Shown piece by piece: positions 1 to 6,370 of a DNA stretch of 9,882 bases. The DNA comes from Comamonas sp. (GTDB lineage Bacteria; Pseudomonadota; Gammaproteobacteria; Burkholderiales; Burkholderiaceae_C): positions 1 to 9,882 of the forward strand of contig JAFAIY010000667.1 of the NCBI GenBank assembly GCA_019236485.1, in the 5' to 3' direction. Both the position numbers and the translations under genes were made by a program. How positions within the stretch are numbered: position 1 is the stretch's first letter; every line of letters starts with the position of its first letter. Under the pieces are notes generated by a model, which made no database searches, was not told the origin of the DNA, and saw only the letters and a list, made by a program, of their open reading frames with translations.

Positions 1-1
1 C

Positions 2-544
2 CTGGCCGCGAGCTTTGCGACCCACGCAACCCGCAAGGAATACCTGGCCCTGGTGCGCGGCTGGCTGCCCGATGTTCTGGAGGTCGAGCATGCGCTCAAG
101 CCCGACGACGCGCCCGACGACGCCGCAGCCCAGGACGCCCACACCACGCTGCGCTGCCTGTCGCGCCTGTCCTGGCCCGAAGGCTACGACGGCCGCCATG
201 CCGAAACCCGCATCAGCCTGGTCCAGGCCCAGCCCACCACGGGCCGGCGCCACCAGATACGCCGCCACCTCAAGCACGTGGCCCATCCCATCATCGGCGA
301 CGCCACCCACGGCAAGGGCCCGCTGAATCGCTGGTGGGCCCAGCGCCTGGGCCAGCAGCGGCTGTGGCTGCATGCGAGGGCGCTGGAGATTGCCCACCCC
401 ATGAGCGGCGAACCCATGCGCTTCGAGGCCGACTGGCCGGCGCTGGCCCATCTGCAGGAAGCGCAGGACTGGCAAAAGCTGCTGGCCTTGCCCGGCTGGC
501 AGCCTACGGCAGATCAGCAGTCTTCTTCGCCCACCCAACGATAG
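2..544 (+). CDS. truC: tRNA pseudouridine synthase TruC-like, C-terminal part (5' end outside window)
   Basis: This open frame enters from the left edge and gives 180 residues before its stop. It is the C-terminal part of an RluA-family pseudouridine synthase, which isomerises uridine to pseudouridine in RNA; TruC acts on U65 of certain tRNAs. Visible support is the RKEYLALVRG strand near residues 11-20, then GRRHQIRRH at about 81-89 followed by HPIIGDATHG at 95-104, a signature order I associate with TruC, and LWLHARALEIAHPMSGEP in the last third. The catalytic aspartate (HRLD-type motif) lies upstream of the window and cannot be checked. The tail after residue 160 is poorly conserved in character. 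The last 31 bases overlap the 3' end of the convergent gene on the other strand. Other RluA members (RluA, RluC, RluD) are the main alternatives, but the HPIIGDATHG context favours TruC. Confidence 0.87.
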   Translation: MAASFATHATRKEYLALVRGWLPDVLEVEHALKPDDAPDDAAAQDAHTTLRCLSRLSWPEGYDGRHAETRISLVQAQPTTGRRHQIRRHLKHVAHPIIGDATHGKGPLNRWWAQRLGQQRLWLHARALEIAHPMSGEPMRFEADWPALAHLQEAQDWQKLLALPGWQPTADQQSSSPTQR

Positions 545-1254
545 ACGGTGCTCTGGCCCTGGGCATCCGTGAGGCAGAAGTGCTCGGCATCCCGAATCTG
601 CAGCGCAATCTGGGTTTCCGGCTCCACGCCGCTGCCGTCCATCCACACCCATGAGATAGTGGCCTGCAGGCTGCCATCGGCCTGAAACTGCATGCAGCGC
701 AGCCCCGTCATGGCCGCCGCATCGGCGGTTTGCAAAGCGGGTCCGTCCATGAATTCCAGCAGGATCAGGCTCTGCATGCCGGCGGGGGCCGGGCCGCTGG
801 CCTGGTAATGTCCGGCCAGCAGGGGCTCGGGCCAGAAGATTGCCTGGCGCATCGCGGGCTGCTGCAGCCGGTACCGGTTGCTGCGGCCCTGCGCGTCGTG
901 GAGGGTGAAGCTCTCGTCGCTGTCTATATGCAACCACAGGGTCTCGTCGCGCAGCCCGCCGCTGCCATCATCCCAGCTCAGCTCCCAGCGCAGCATGCTC
1001 TGCCCCAGGTGCTCCACCTCGGTGCTGGCTTGCACATAGCCCGAGACGCCGGTGCAGGTCAGGCCGGGCGCCCCGGCCCATTCGCACAGATCCAGAGGAT
1101 TCAGCGCAGGGCGCTGGCAATCCGCCTCGGCGCAGTGGTAGCAGCCTTCGCGCAGCTCCCCGGGCCAGGCCGGAGGCTCGGGCGGTTCATGGCCCGGCTC
1201 CGGCTCCAAGAACTCGCGCAGGATCGAAAAGTATTCGGGATTGAGTACGGACAT
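514..1254 (-). CDS. Uncharacterised protein with cysteine cluster and internal duplication
   Basis: The product is 246 residues and I do not recognise its family. No signal peptide or membrane segment is visible, so it is probably cytoplasmic. The first 35 residues are acidic and proline-rich. A cysteine cluster follows (C38, C41, C46, C57, C67, beginning CYHC), which might bind a metal, although the spacing matches no zinc finger I know. The rest contains two similar units: residues 87-130 and 195-240 share DGSG (96-99 and 206-209) and DAQGxSxxYR (120-129 and 230-239), an exact 110-residue offset, so a beta-rich domain was probably duplicated. The ATG at 1254 is preferred because a TATACT box lies just upstream; a longer frame to 1326 would translate through that box. 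There is no clear Shine-Dalgarno sequence. The 3' end overlaps the convergent truC-like gene by 31 bases. That it is a gene is likely; its function is unknown. Confidence 0.75.
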   Translation of the reverse strand: MSVLNPEYFSILREFLEPEPGHEPPEPPAWPGELREGCYHCAEADCQRPALNPLDLCEWAGAPGLTCTGVSGYVQASTEVEHLGQSMLRWELSWDDGSGGLRDETLWLHIDSDESFTLHDAQGRSNRYRLQQPAMRQAIFWPEPLLAGHYQASGPAPAGMQSLILLEFMDGPALQTADAAAMTGLRCMQFQADGSLQATISWVWMDGSGVEPETQIALQIRDAEHFCLTDAQGQSTVYRWVGEEDC

Positions 1255-1260
1255 CGGCAA

Positions 1261-1266
1261 AGTATA
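1261..1266 (-). promoter_or_regulatory. Possible -10 box (TATACT) for the 246-residue protein gene
   Basis: Read on the minus strand the bases are TATACT, five of six matching the sigma-70 -10 consensus, and they end only 6 bases before the ATG at 1254. No good -35 hexamer is present at the usual distance (TTTGGG at 17 bases is poor). If the box is used, transcription would begin at or very near the ATG, giving a leaderless or nearly leaderless message, consistent with the missing Shine-Dalgarno sequence. Confidence 0.3.
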
Positions 1267-1314
1267 GGCGGCGAGATTCGCGCCCCAAAGCGCGCCAGAC
1301 CGGCCGGACCCAGC

Positions 1315-1355
1315 CCAAAAAGCCAATGCCTTGCGGCCGGCAGCCGCAAGGCATT
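1315..1355 (-). terminator. 13-bp perfect hairpin followed by T tract on the minus strand
   Basis: Bases 1325-1337 and 1343-1355 form a perfect 13-bp inverted repeat (AATGCCTTGCGGC and its complement) around a 5-base loop. On the minus strand the stem is followed by GGC and then five T. It lies about 70 bases past the stop of the minus-strand DHH gene (1426) and before the start of the next minus-strand gene (1254), so it most likely ends transcription of the DHH gene. The T tract begins three bases after the stem, which is slightly imperfect. On the plus strand no T tract follows, so it is probably one-directional. Confidence 0.65.
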
Positions 1356-1379
1356 CTGGGAGGAACCTCTATCAAACAG

Positions 1380-1412
1380 GCCTGAAGCGCGTGTCCGGCA
1401 TGGGCTTCAGGC
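1380..1412. repeat. Second inverted repeat directly after the DHH gene
   Basis: GCCTGAAGC at 1380-1388 pairs perfectly with GCTTCAGGC at 1404-1412 around a 15-base loop. It begins 13 bases beyond the stop of the DHH gene on the minus strand and is followed there by CTGTTTGATAG, without a real T tract. It could protect the 3' end of the message or act as a weak first terminator ahead of the stronger hairpin at 1325-1355. Confidence 0.5.
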
Positions 1413-1425
1413 TATCCATCAGAGA

Positions 1426-2448
1426 TCAAAGCGGCGACTTGGGCGTCTCGCGCACCCATTTGCCCTCTTCGTCGAACTGCAGGCTGGGCGCCGCGACAAA
1501 CTCGTACTGGCCTTCGGGATCGGCCTTGAGCTCGCCCTGCAGCAGCTCCACCAGGCGCTCGTTGGGCATCTTGAAGCCGCAGGCCTGGGCATGGCCGCCG
1601 CCGCCGAAGCTCTCGGCCAGCGGAATGCAGTTGAACTCGGAGCGCGAACGCAGGCCAACTTTCACGCCCTTGTGATTCGCATGCCACATCAGCGCAAAGC
1701 TGCCGCCCTGGCGCGCCAGCAGATCGCCGACCTGGCTGTGGAACATGCCGGGGCAGTTGACCATCAGGCCCTGCATGCCGTTGAACACCAGCACCTGGGC
1801 GCCGTCGGCAATGTCGGCGCACAGCTTCTGAAACTTCTCGTCCATGGCGCCGCCGCGCGCCATGTAGACGGTCTCCTGCTCGGGCGTGAAGGCCGCGATC
1901 TCGGCCCAGCGCTCGAAGCTGCGCACGGGCTCCATGTCCAGAGCCGCGAGAAACGCCGCGCTTTCGGGGAATTCCCATTTCCAGATATCGCGGTCCTCGA
2001 TGTAGCGAATCAGACCTGGCAAGGGCTTTTCGGGGTGGAAGAACTCCCAGGCCAGGCGCGCGCCGGACTTGTTCATGTCGAAATGCACCACGCCGCAATG
2101 GCACTGGTAGCCGCTGAGCTTTTCGGCCGCGCTCTTGTGGTGGTCGAGCACCACCAGCTTGGCCACGCGCGCCTCGATCTCGGCCATCAGCGCGGGCTCG
2201 AACGCGAAGTCCAGCACATAGACGGCGCGGCCCGCGAGATCGCCGAGGTCGTCGGCGCTCAGAATCTCGCCATGGTCCAGGCCGCGGAACTCGGCCTGGC
2301 CTTCATAGAACAGCCAGGCCGCCAGCGCCGCACCGAAGCCGTCGGGGCAGCGGCGGCCGTGAAACAGGATCAGGGGCTTGGGATCGTTGCGATCGGGGCG
2401 CACCAGCAATTGCTGGAACAGGGGAAGTTTGGCGGTCTGTGCGGTCAT
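1426..2448 (-). CDS. DHH/DHHA1-family phosphoesterase (stand-alone)
   Basis: The product is a 340-residue soluble protein of the DHH superfamily, metal-dependent enzymes that cleave phosphodiester or pyrophosphate bonds (RecJ, nanoRNases, cyclic-dinucleotide hydrolases, pyrophosphatases). Visible motifs are HGRRCPDGFGAA at 30-41 (motif I, metal-binding H30 and D36), VLDFAF at 78-83 (D80), the name-giving DHH at 102-104, an ED-R-D segment at 151-154, and the DHHA1 substrate-binding motif GGGGHAQACG at 282-291. It lacks the OB fold and length of full RecJ and has no sensory or CBS domains. Motif I is CPDGFGAA, not the PDGDxxGS form of NrnA, so it belongs to a different subgroup. The substrate cannot be told: short RNA, short DNA or a nucleotide are all possible. 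The ATG at 2448 is preferred over one at 2520, whose extra 24 residues are an arginine-rich run unlike a conserved N-terminus; a weak AGG lies upstream. It is divergent from the M20 gene. Confidence 0.85.
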   Translation of the reverse strand: MTAQTAKLPLFQQLLVRPDRNDPKPLILFHGRRCPDGFGAALAAWLFYEGQAEFRGLDHGEILSADDLGDLAGRAVYVLDFAFEPALMAEIEARVAKLVVLDHHKSAAEKLSGYQCHCGVVHFDMNKSGARLAWEFFHPEKPLPGLIRYIEDRDIWKWEFPESAAFLAALDMEPVRSFERWAEIAAFTPEQETVYMARGGAMDEKFQKLCADIADGAQVLVFNGMQGLMVNCPGMFHSQVGDLLARQGGSFALMWHANHKGVKVGLRSRSEFNCIPLAESFGGGGHAQACGFKMPNERLVELLQGELKADPEGQYEFVAAPSLQFDEEGKWVRETPKSPL

Positions 2449-2717
2449 AGGCCTGCATTTTCGCCGTTTGCGGCGCGCCGCGACGCCGCGCGGGCTTTGC
2501 CGCGCCTGGTTTTCGGCCACCTGCCATGCGGTAAGTCATCGCTTGCTGCGGGCCCGGCTAGCACAAGCGCGGAAATGACCGGACTTCGGTATCTACCTAA
2601 GGCCAGGCGCCATACATGAGCCTATGATGGAGGTCTTGCTATTGAAATGCTGCGGTCACCGGCAGGCCCGCTCGCTTGCCTCGACAGTCACAGCGCTGGG
2701 TGCTCCGCGGCCCCTGT
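2449..2717. other. Divergent intergenic region between DHH and M20 genes
   Basis: This 269-base stretch separates two genes that point away from each other, so it should hold both promoters. It contains a 12-base palindrome GCGGCGCGCCGC (2470-2481), a small GC hairpin GCGCGG/CCGCGC (2488-2505), and on the plus strand TATGAT (2623-2628), a fair -10 box without a recognisable -35. No tRNA-like fold or convincing small gene was seen. The upstream extension of the DHH frame overlaps its first 72 bases but is probably not translated. Confidence 0.5.
2623..2628 (+). promoter_or_regulatory. Possible -10 box (TATGAT) upstream of the M20 gene
   Basis: TATGAT matches five of six bases of the sigma-70 -10 consensus and lies about 90 bases ahead of the ATG at 2718. 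The -35 position has no acceptable match, so this is only a candidate that would need an activator or a different sigma factor. Confidence 0.2.
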
Positions 2718-3914
2718 ATGCGATCTACTCCCGACATCACCCCTCATCTGGGTACGCTGCTCAAGTTCCGCCGCGACCTGCACGCCAATCCTGAGCTCAG
2801 GTACGAAGAGCACCGCACAGGCGACAAGGTCGCCGCCTACCTTAACGCCCTGGGCCTGACCGTACACCGGGGCCTGGGCCAGACTGGCGTCGTGGCCAGC
2901 ATCTACGGCAAGGGCCGCAGCAAGGACAACCCCGGCCGCAGCATCGGCATCCGCGCCGACATGGACGCCCTGCCCGTCACCGAAATCAATACCTTCGCCC
3001 ACATCAGCCAGAACCAGGGCTGCATGCATGCCTGCGGCCACGACGGCCACACAACCATGCTGCTGGGTGCAGCCACCACGCTCGCGCAGCAGCCCGACTT
3101 CGACGGCACAGTGCACCTGATCTTCCAGCCCGGCGAGGAAGGCGGCGCCGGCGCCAAGGCCATGATGGACGACGGCCTGTTCGAGAAATTCCCCTGCGAA
3201 GCCGTGTTTGCGCTGCACAACTGGCCTTCGCTGCCCGCAGGCCAGATGGCCGTGCGCGTCGGCCCCATCATGGCCTCCACGCTGCGCTTCGAGATCAAGG
3301 TCCACGGCAAGGGCGGCCACGCGGCCATGCCCCACACCACGCTGGACCCGATTCCCGTGGCCTGCGCCATCGTCAGCCAGCTGCAGACCCTGGTCTCGCG
3401 CAGCACCGACCCGCTGGACTCGGCCGTGCTCACCGTGGGCAAGATCACCAGCGGCACCGTGGAGAACATCATCCCCGATGAGGCCATCATCGCCGGCACG
3501 GTGCGCACGCTGAAGAAGGAAACGCGCGAGATGTTCGTCGCCGGCCTGGAGCGCATCAGCCACCATGTGGCCGCGGCCCACCAGTGCCAGGCCGAGTTCA
3601 CGCTGCGCCCCGGCGCCTACCCCAACACCACCAACCATGAGCGGGAAGCCCTGTTCATGGCGCAGGTGATGCGCGAGGCCGTGGGCGAGGCCAACACCCA
3701 CGACGATGTGCTGCCCGCCATGACGGCCGAGGACTTCGGCTTCATGCTGGAGGCCGTGCCCGGCGCCTATGGCTGGATAGGCAACGGCGCCGACGGCCAG
3801 CCCGGCGTGAGCCTGCACAACCCCGCCTACGATTTCAACGACGACAATCTGGGCCGCGGCTCCCGCTTCTGGGATCTGCTGGCGCGCCGCTATTTCGAGC
3901 AGCCAGCGGCTTAA
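2718..3914 (+). CDS. M20-family amidohydrolase / aminoacylase (hippurate hydrolase type)
   Basis: The product is a 398-residue cytoplasmic metallohydrolase of the M20 aminoacylase subgroup, which removes acyl groups from N-acylated amino acids such as hippurate. The protein begins with the FRRDLHANPEL segment (17-27) typical of this group. Metal and catalytic residues are visible: HACGHDGH at 104-111 (C106, H108, D109), the glutamate pair in PGEEGGAGA at 138-146 (E140, E141), H167 in ALHNWP, H201 in HGKGGHAAMPH in the lid/dimerisation domain, and H367 in SLHNPAYDF. Length is normal and the gene looks intact. The ATG at 2718 is chosen because the conserved sequence starts soon after; TTG at 2676 and GTG at 2700 are in-frame alternatives and none has a strong Shine-Dalgarno. 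It is monocistronic, closed by a terminator just downstream. Motifs do not tell hippurate, N-acetyl amino acids or other amides apart as substrate. Confidence 0.92.
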   Translation: MRSTPDITPHLGTLLKFRRDLHANPELRYEEHRTGDKVAAYLNALGLTVHRGLGQTGVVASIYGKGRSKDNPGRSIGIRADMDALPVTEINTFAHISQNQGCMHACGHDGHTTMLLGAATTLAQQPDFDGTVHLIFQPGEEGGAGAKAMMDDGLFEKFPCEAVFALHNWPSLPAGQMAVRVGPIMASTLRFEIKVHGKGGHAAMPHTTLDPIPVACAIVSQLQTLVSRSTDPLDSAVLTVGKITSGTVENIIPDEAIIAGTVRTLKKETREMFVAGLERISHHVAAAHQCQAEFTLRPGAYPNTTNHEREALFMAQVMREAVGEANTHDDVLPAMTAEDFGFMLEAVPGAYGWIGNGADGQPGVSLHNPAYDFNDDNLGRGSRFWDLLARRYFEQPAA

Positions 3915-3937
3915 GCCCTGGACAACCGATAGCAGCC

Positions 3938-3970
3938 AGCCCGCGTCCATTCATGGAGGCGGGCTTTTTT
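3938..3970 (+). terminator. Rho-independent terminator of the M20 gene
   Basis: AGCCCGC (3938-3944) pairs with GCGGGCT (3959-3965); inside it, after one G-G mismatch, TCCA pairs with TGGA around a TTCA loop. Six T follow the stem on the plus strand (3965-3970). It lies 23 bases after the stop of the M20 gene. The minus strand has no T tract beyond the stem, so it should not stop the convergent EAL-protein transcript. Confidence 0.88.
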
Positions 3971-4010
3971 ATCGCCGCGCCGACACCTCGGCTGCAGGGG
4001 CGACGAGGCT

Positions 4011-6266
4011 TTATGGTTGCTGCAGCGAATCCGGTGCCCCCAGCACCTCGGCCAGCCATTGCTGCTGCGGCAGGGGCTCGCCCAGCAGCAGGCCCTGCAT
4101 CACGATATCCGGGTTCCATTGCTGCAGTCTTTCGGCCTGTACCGGCAGTTCCACGCCTTCGGCCACCACGCGCAGATGCAGGCGCCGCGCCAGCAGCAAC
4201 ATGGCCTCCACCAGCGCGGCATCGGTGGCCGAACCATGGCTGCCGCTGACAAAGCCGCGGTCTATCTTGAGCTCCTGAATCGGCAGCTGCTTCAGGCTGT
4301 ACATGGACGAGTAGCCGGTGCCGAAGTCGTCCAGCGCGATCTCTATGCCCAGCTCGCGCAACGCCAGAATCCGGGTGCGCGCCTCATCCCAGTCCCGCAG
4401 CAGCACGCCTTCGGTGAGCTCCAGCGTCAGCAGATGGGGATTGGCCCCGGTGTCCCGCAGCACGGCCTGGAGCGCGGGCATAAAGCCCTCGTGGCCGAAC
4501 TGGATGGCACTGACGTTGACCGACAGCCGCAGGCCGCGCTCGGCAAACACGGGCTGCGCGAGCAGCAGACAGGCCTGGCGCAGCACCCAGCCGCCCAGGT
4601 CCAGGATCAGCTCCGACTCCTCGGCGACCTCGATGAATTCCACGGGGCTCAGCAGCCCCCATTGCGGGTGCTGCCAGCGCACCAGCACCTCGGCGCCCAC
4701 ACAGACGCCCCGGGCCGTGGCCTGGGTCTGCAGATACAGCCGCAGCTCGCCCAGCGGAATGCCGCTGCGCAAATCCCTGGCGATGCGCATGCGCTTGTGC
4801 ACCTCCTCGGCCATGCGCGGCTCGAACAGCATCACGCTGCCCGGGCCGTTCTGCTTGGCCTCGTGCAGGGCCACGCTGGCAAAGCGCAGCACCTCCTGCT
4901 GGTCGGCCCCGCCGGCGCCAGGCTCCAGCAGGGCTGCGCCCATGCAGCAGCTCACCGACTCGGTTTCCAGCCGCCCCCTGAGGTGCAGAGGCTTTTGCAG
5001 GGCCAGCTTGAGGGCCTGGGCCTGCTGACGCAGCCGCTGCTCCGCGGCCTGGCCATGAGGCTCGAGGTTCTCGAAAAGCATGGCGAACTCGGCGCCGGCC
5101 AGGCGCGCGATCCAGACATTGTCCGGCAAGGCCTCGACCAGCCTCATTCCCACGGCGCGCACCAGCTCGTCGCTGTGCTGCATTCCATGGGCATCGCGGA
5201 AGACCGAGAAGCGGTCCACATCGAGCAGCAGCAGGCCGTGGCAGGCGGACTGCGCGCCGGTGGCCAGCTCGCGCAGATGCAGGACCAGGGAATGGCGATT
5301 GGGCAGGCCCGTGAGCGGGTCCAGATAGACCAGATCGTGGATGCGCCGGTCGGCCAGCACCCGCTCCGACAGGTCGTGCTTGAGCTCCACATAGTTGACG
5401 ACCTGGCCCTGGGAGCTGCGAATCGGCGCCACCAGCACCGACTCGCGCAGCGCCTCGCCGCTGCGGGTGCGGTTGCTCATCTCGCCGCGCCAGACCGCAC
5501 CCGAGGCCAGCTGCTCCAGCGCACGCCGGCGGTGGCTGCGGTCCATGCCCATGGTGGATACCAGCTCCGTGGGCTGGCCCAGCACCTCCTCGCGCGCATA
5601 GCCGGTGCGCGCAAGAAAAGCGTCGTTCACATAGATCACGTTCAGGGCGGTATCGGTGATGACTATGCTCTCGGGGCTCTGCTCCACGGCGCGGTGGAAC
5701 TTGCGCAGCTCCTGCTGGCTTTCCTCCAGCAGGGCCAGCATGTCCAGGCTTTTCTGCGCCCGATGGCTCAGGCTCAGGCGCGCCATCAGCGTGATCGCGG
5801 CCGCGAGGCCCAACGAGCCCAGCGCATACAGCAAAGCGGCCAGCCCGGGATTGTGGGCCGCCGCGTCGAGATAGCCCGTGGTCCAGAACAGCAGCAGCGC
5901 CAGTGCCGACAGGCCCAGCATGCACAGCGCCTGGGTCGTGCCCAGCAGCCAGACCGCGATCACCAGCCAGACCGGAAACGCCATGGCCGCCATGCCGCCC
6001 GAGCCGCCTATCGTGGCCGTGGCCAGCGCCCAGTTGCCCCAGCAGAACAGCAGCGTCGCGGCCTGCCAGTGCTGGGATCTGAGCAGCGCCTGGGTCAGCA
6101 CCGCCAGCGGAATCAGCAGCAGGGACAGGGCCGCGAGGGCCGTCTCGGCCGTGAACAGGCCGGCCGCGGCCACGACCGCGCCCAGCGCGCTCATCCAGAT
6201 GCAGGCAAAGCGCAGCGCATACCGCATGGACAGGCGGTTCTTGGCCTCGAAAAACTGCCCCTGCAT
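4011..6266 (-). CDS. Membrane-anchored PAS-GGDEF-EAL protein, probable c-di-GMP phosphodiesterase
   Basis: The 751-residue product has about six hydrophobic segments in residues 15-165, a short coiled linker, a PAS domain (about 188-300), a GGDEF domain (about 308-480) and an EAL domain (about 493-740). The GGDEF entry motif DPLTGLPNR (316-324) is kept, but the catalytic motif reads AGAEF (390-394), the usual GHxxGD is GMQHSD, and no RxxD inhibitory site precedes it, so the cyclase is probably inactive. The EAL domain keeps its key residues: E526 in EVL, N584, E616, D646-D647 in DDFGTGYSS, K667 in LKIDR, E703 and Q724. It should therefore hydrolyse c-di-GMP to pGpG, perhaps in response to a membrane or PAS signal; the signal is unknown. 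The ATG at 6266 is supported by AGAGGA six bases upstream. It follows the YlqF-like gene on the same strand with a 104-base gap, so co-transcription is possible but not shown. Confidence 0.93.
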   Translation of the reverse strand: MQGQFFEAKNRLSMRYALRFACIWMSALGAVVAAAGLFTAETALAALSLLLIPLAVLTQALLRSQHWQAATLLFCWGNWALATATIGGSGGMAAMAFPVWLVIAVWLLGTTQALCMLGLSALALLLFWTTGYLDAAAHNPGLAALLYALGSLGLAAAITLMARLSLSHRAQKSLDMLALLEESQQELRKFHRAVEQSPESIVITDTALNVIYVNDAFLARTGYAREEVLGQPTELVSTMGMDRSHRRRALEQLASGAVWRGEMSNRTRSGEALRESVLVAPIRSSQGQVVNYVELKHDLSERVLADRRIHDLVYLDPLTGLPNRHSLVLHLRELATGAQSACHGLLLLDVDRFSVFRDAHGMQHSDELVRAVGMRLVEALPDNVWIARLAGAEFAMLFENLEPHGQAAEQRLRQQAQALKLALQKPLHLRGRLETESVSCCMGAALLEPGAGGADQQEVLRFASVALHEAKQNGPGSVMLFEPRMAEEVHKRMRIARDLRSGIPLGELRLYLQTQATARGVCVGAEVLVRWQHPQWGLLSPVEFIEVAEESELILDLGGWVLRQACLLLAQPVFAERGLRLSVNVSAIQFGHEGFMPALQAVLRDTGANPHLLTLELTEGVLLRDWDEARTRILALRELGIEIALDDFGTGYSSMYSLKQLPIQELKIDRGFVSGSHGSATDAALVEAMLLLARRLHLRVVAEGVELPVQAERLQQWNPDIVMQGLLLGEPLPQQQWLAEVLGAPDSLQQP

Positions 6267-6272
6267 GCGTGG

Positions 6273-6278
6273 TCCTCT
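6273..6278 (-). promoter_or_regulatory. Shine-Dalgarno AGAGGA for the PAS-GGDEF-EAL gene
   Basis: Read on the minus strand, AGAGGA lies six bases before the ATG at 6266. It is one of the clearest ribosome binding sites in this window and favours that start over the internal ATG at residue 14. Confidence 0.65.
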
Positions 6279-6370
6279 GCCGGTGACGAGAGAACTTACA
6301 TGCTAGCCCCGGCCCCGGCCGGCCTGCCAGTCCGCCATAGCCACCAGAAGCTGTGGGACGGACCGGACTT

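Noticed and set aside
2449..2520. N-terminal extension of the DHH protein from the ATG at 2520
   Set aside because: The extra 24 residues are an arginine-rich run covering a GC palindrome; the ATG at 2448 directly precedes the plausible fold.
730..2619. Long open frame on the plus strand (629 codons) across the cysteine protein and DHH genes
   Set aside because: It runs antisense to two better-supported genes, its composition is dominated by A, G, H, Q and L without any motif, and such frames are expected opposite genes at high GC.
2609..2628. CATA...TATG inverted pattern upstream of the M20 gene as an operator
   Set aside because: The half-sites are only four bases and will occur by chance; no regulator gene is adjacent.
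2688..3950. 420-codon open frame on the minus strand opposite the M20 gene
   Set aside because: The plus-strand frame has all M20 catalytic motifs; this one is a low-complexity V/A/G/H-rich shadow that also reads through the terminator.
3987..4012. CCTCG/CGAGG inverted repeat near the end of the EAL-protein gene as its terminator
   Set aside because: The stem is only 5 bp with a long loop, and the minus strand has no T tract after it.
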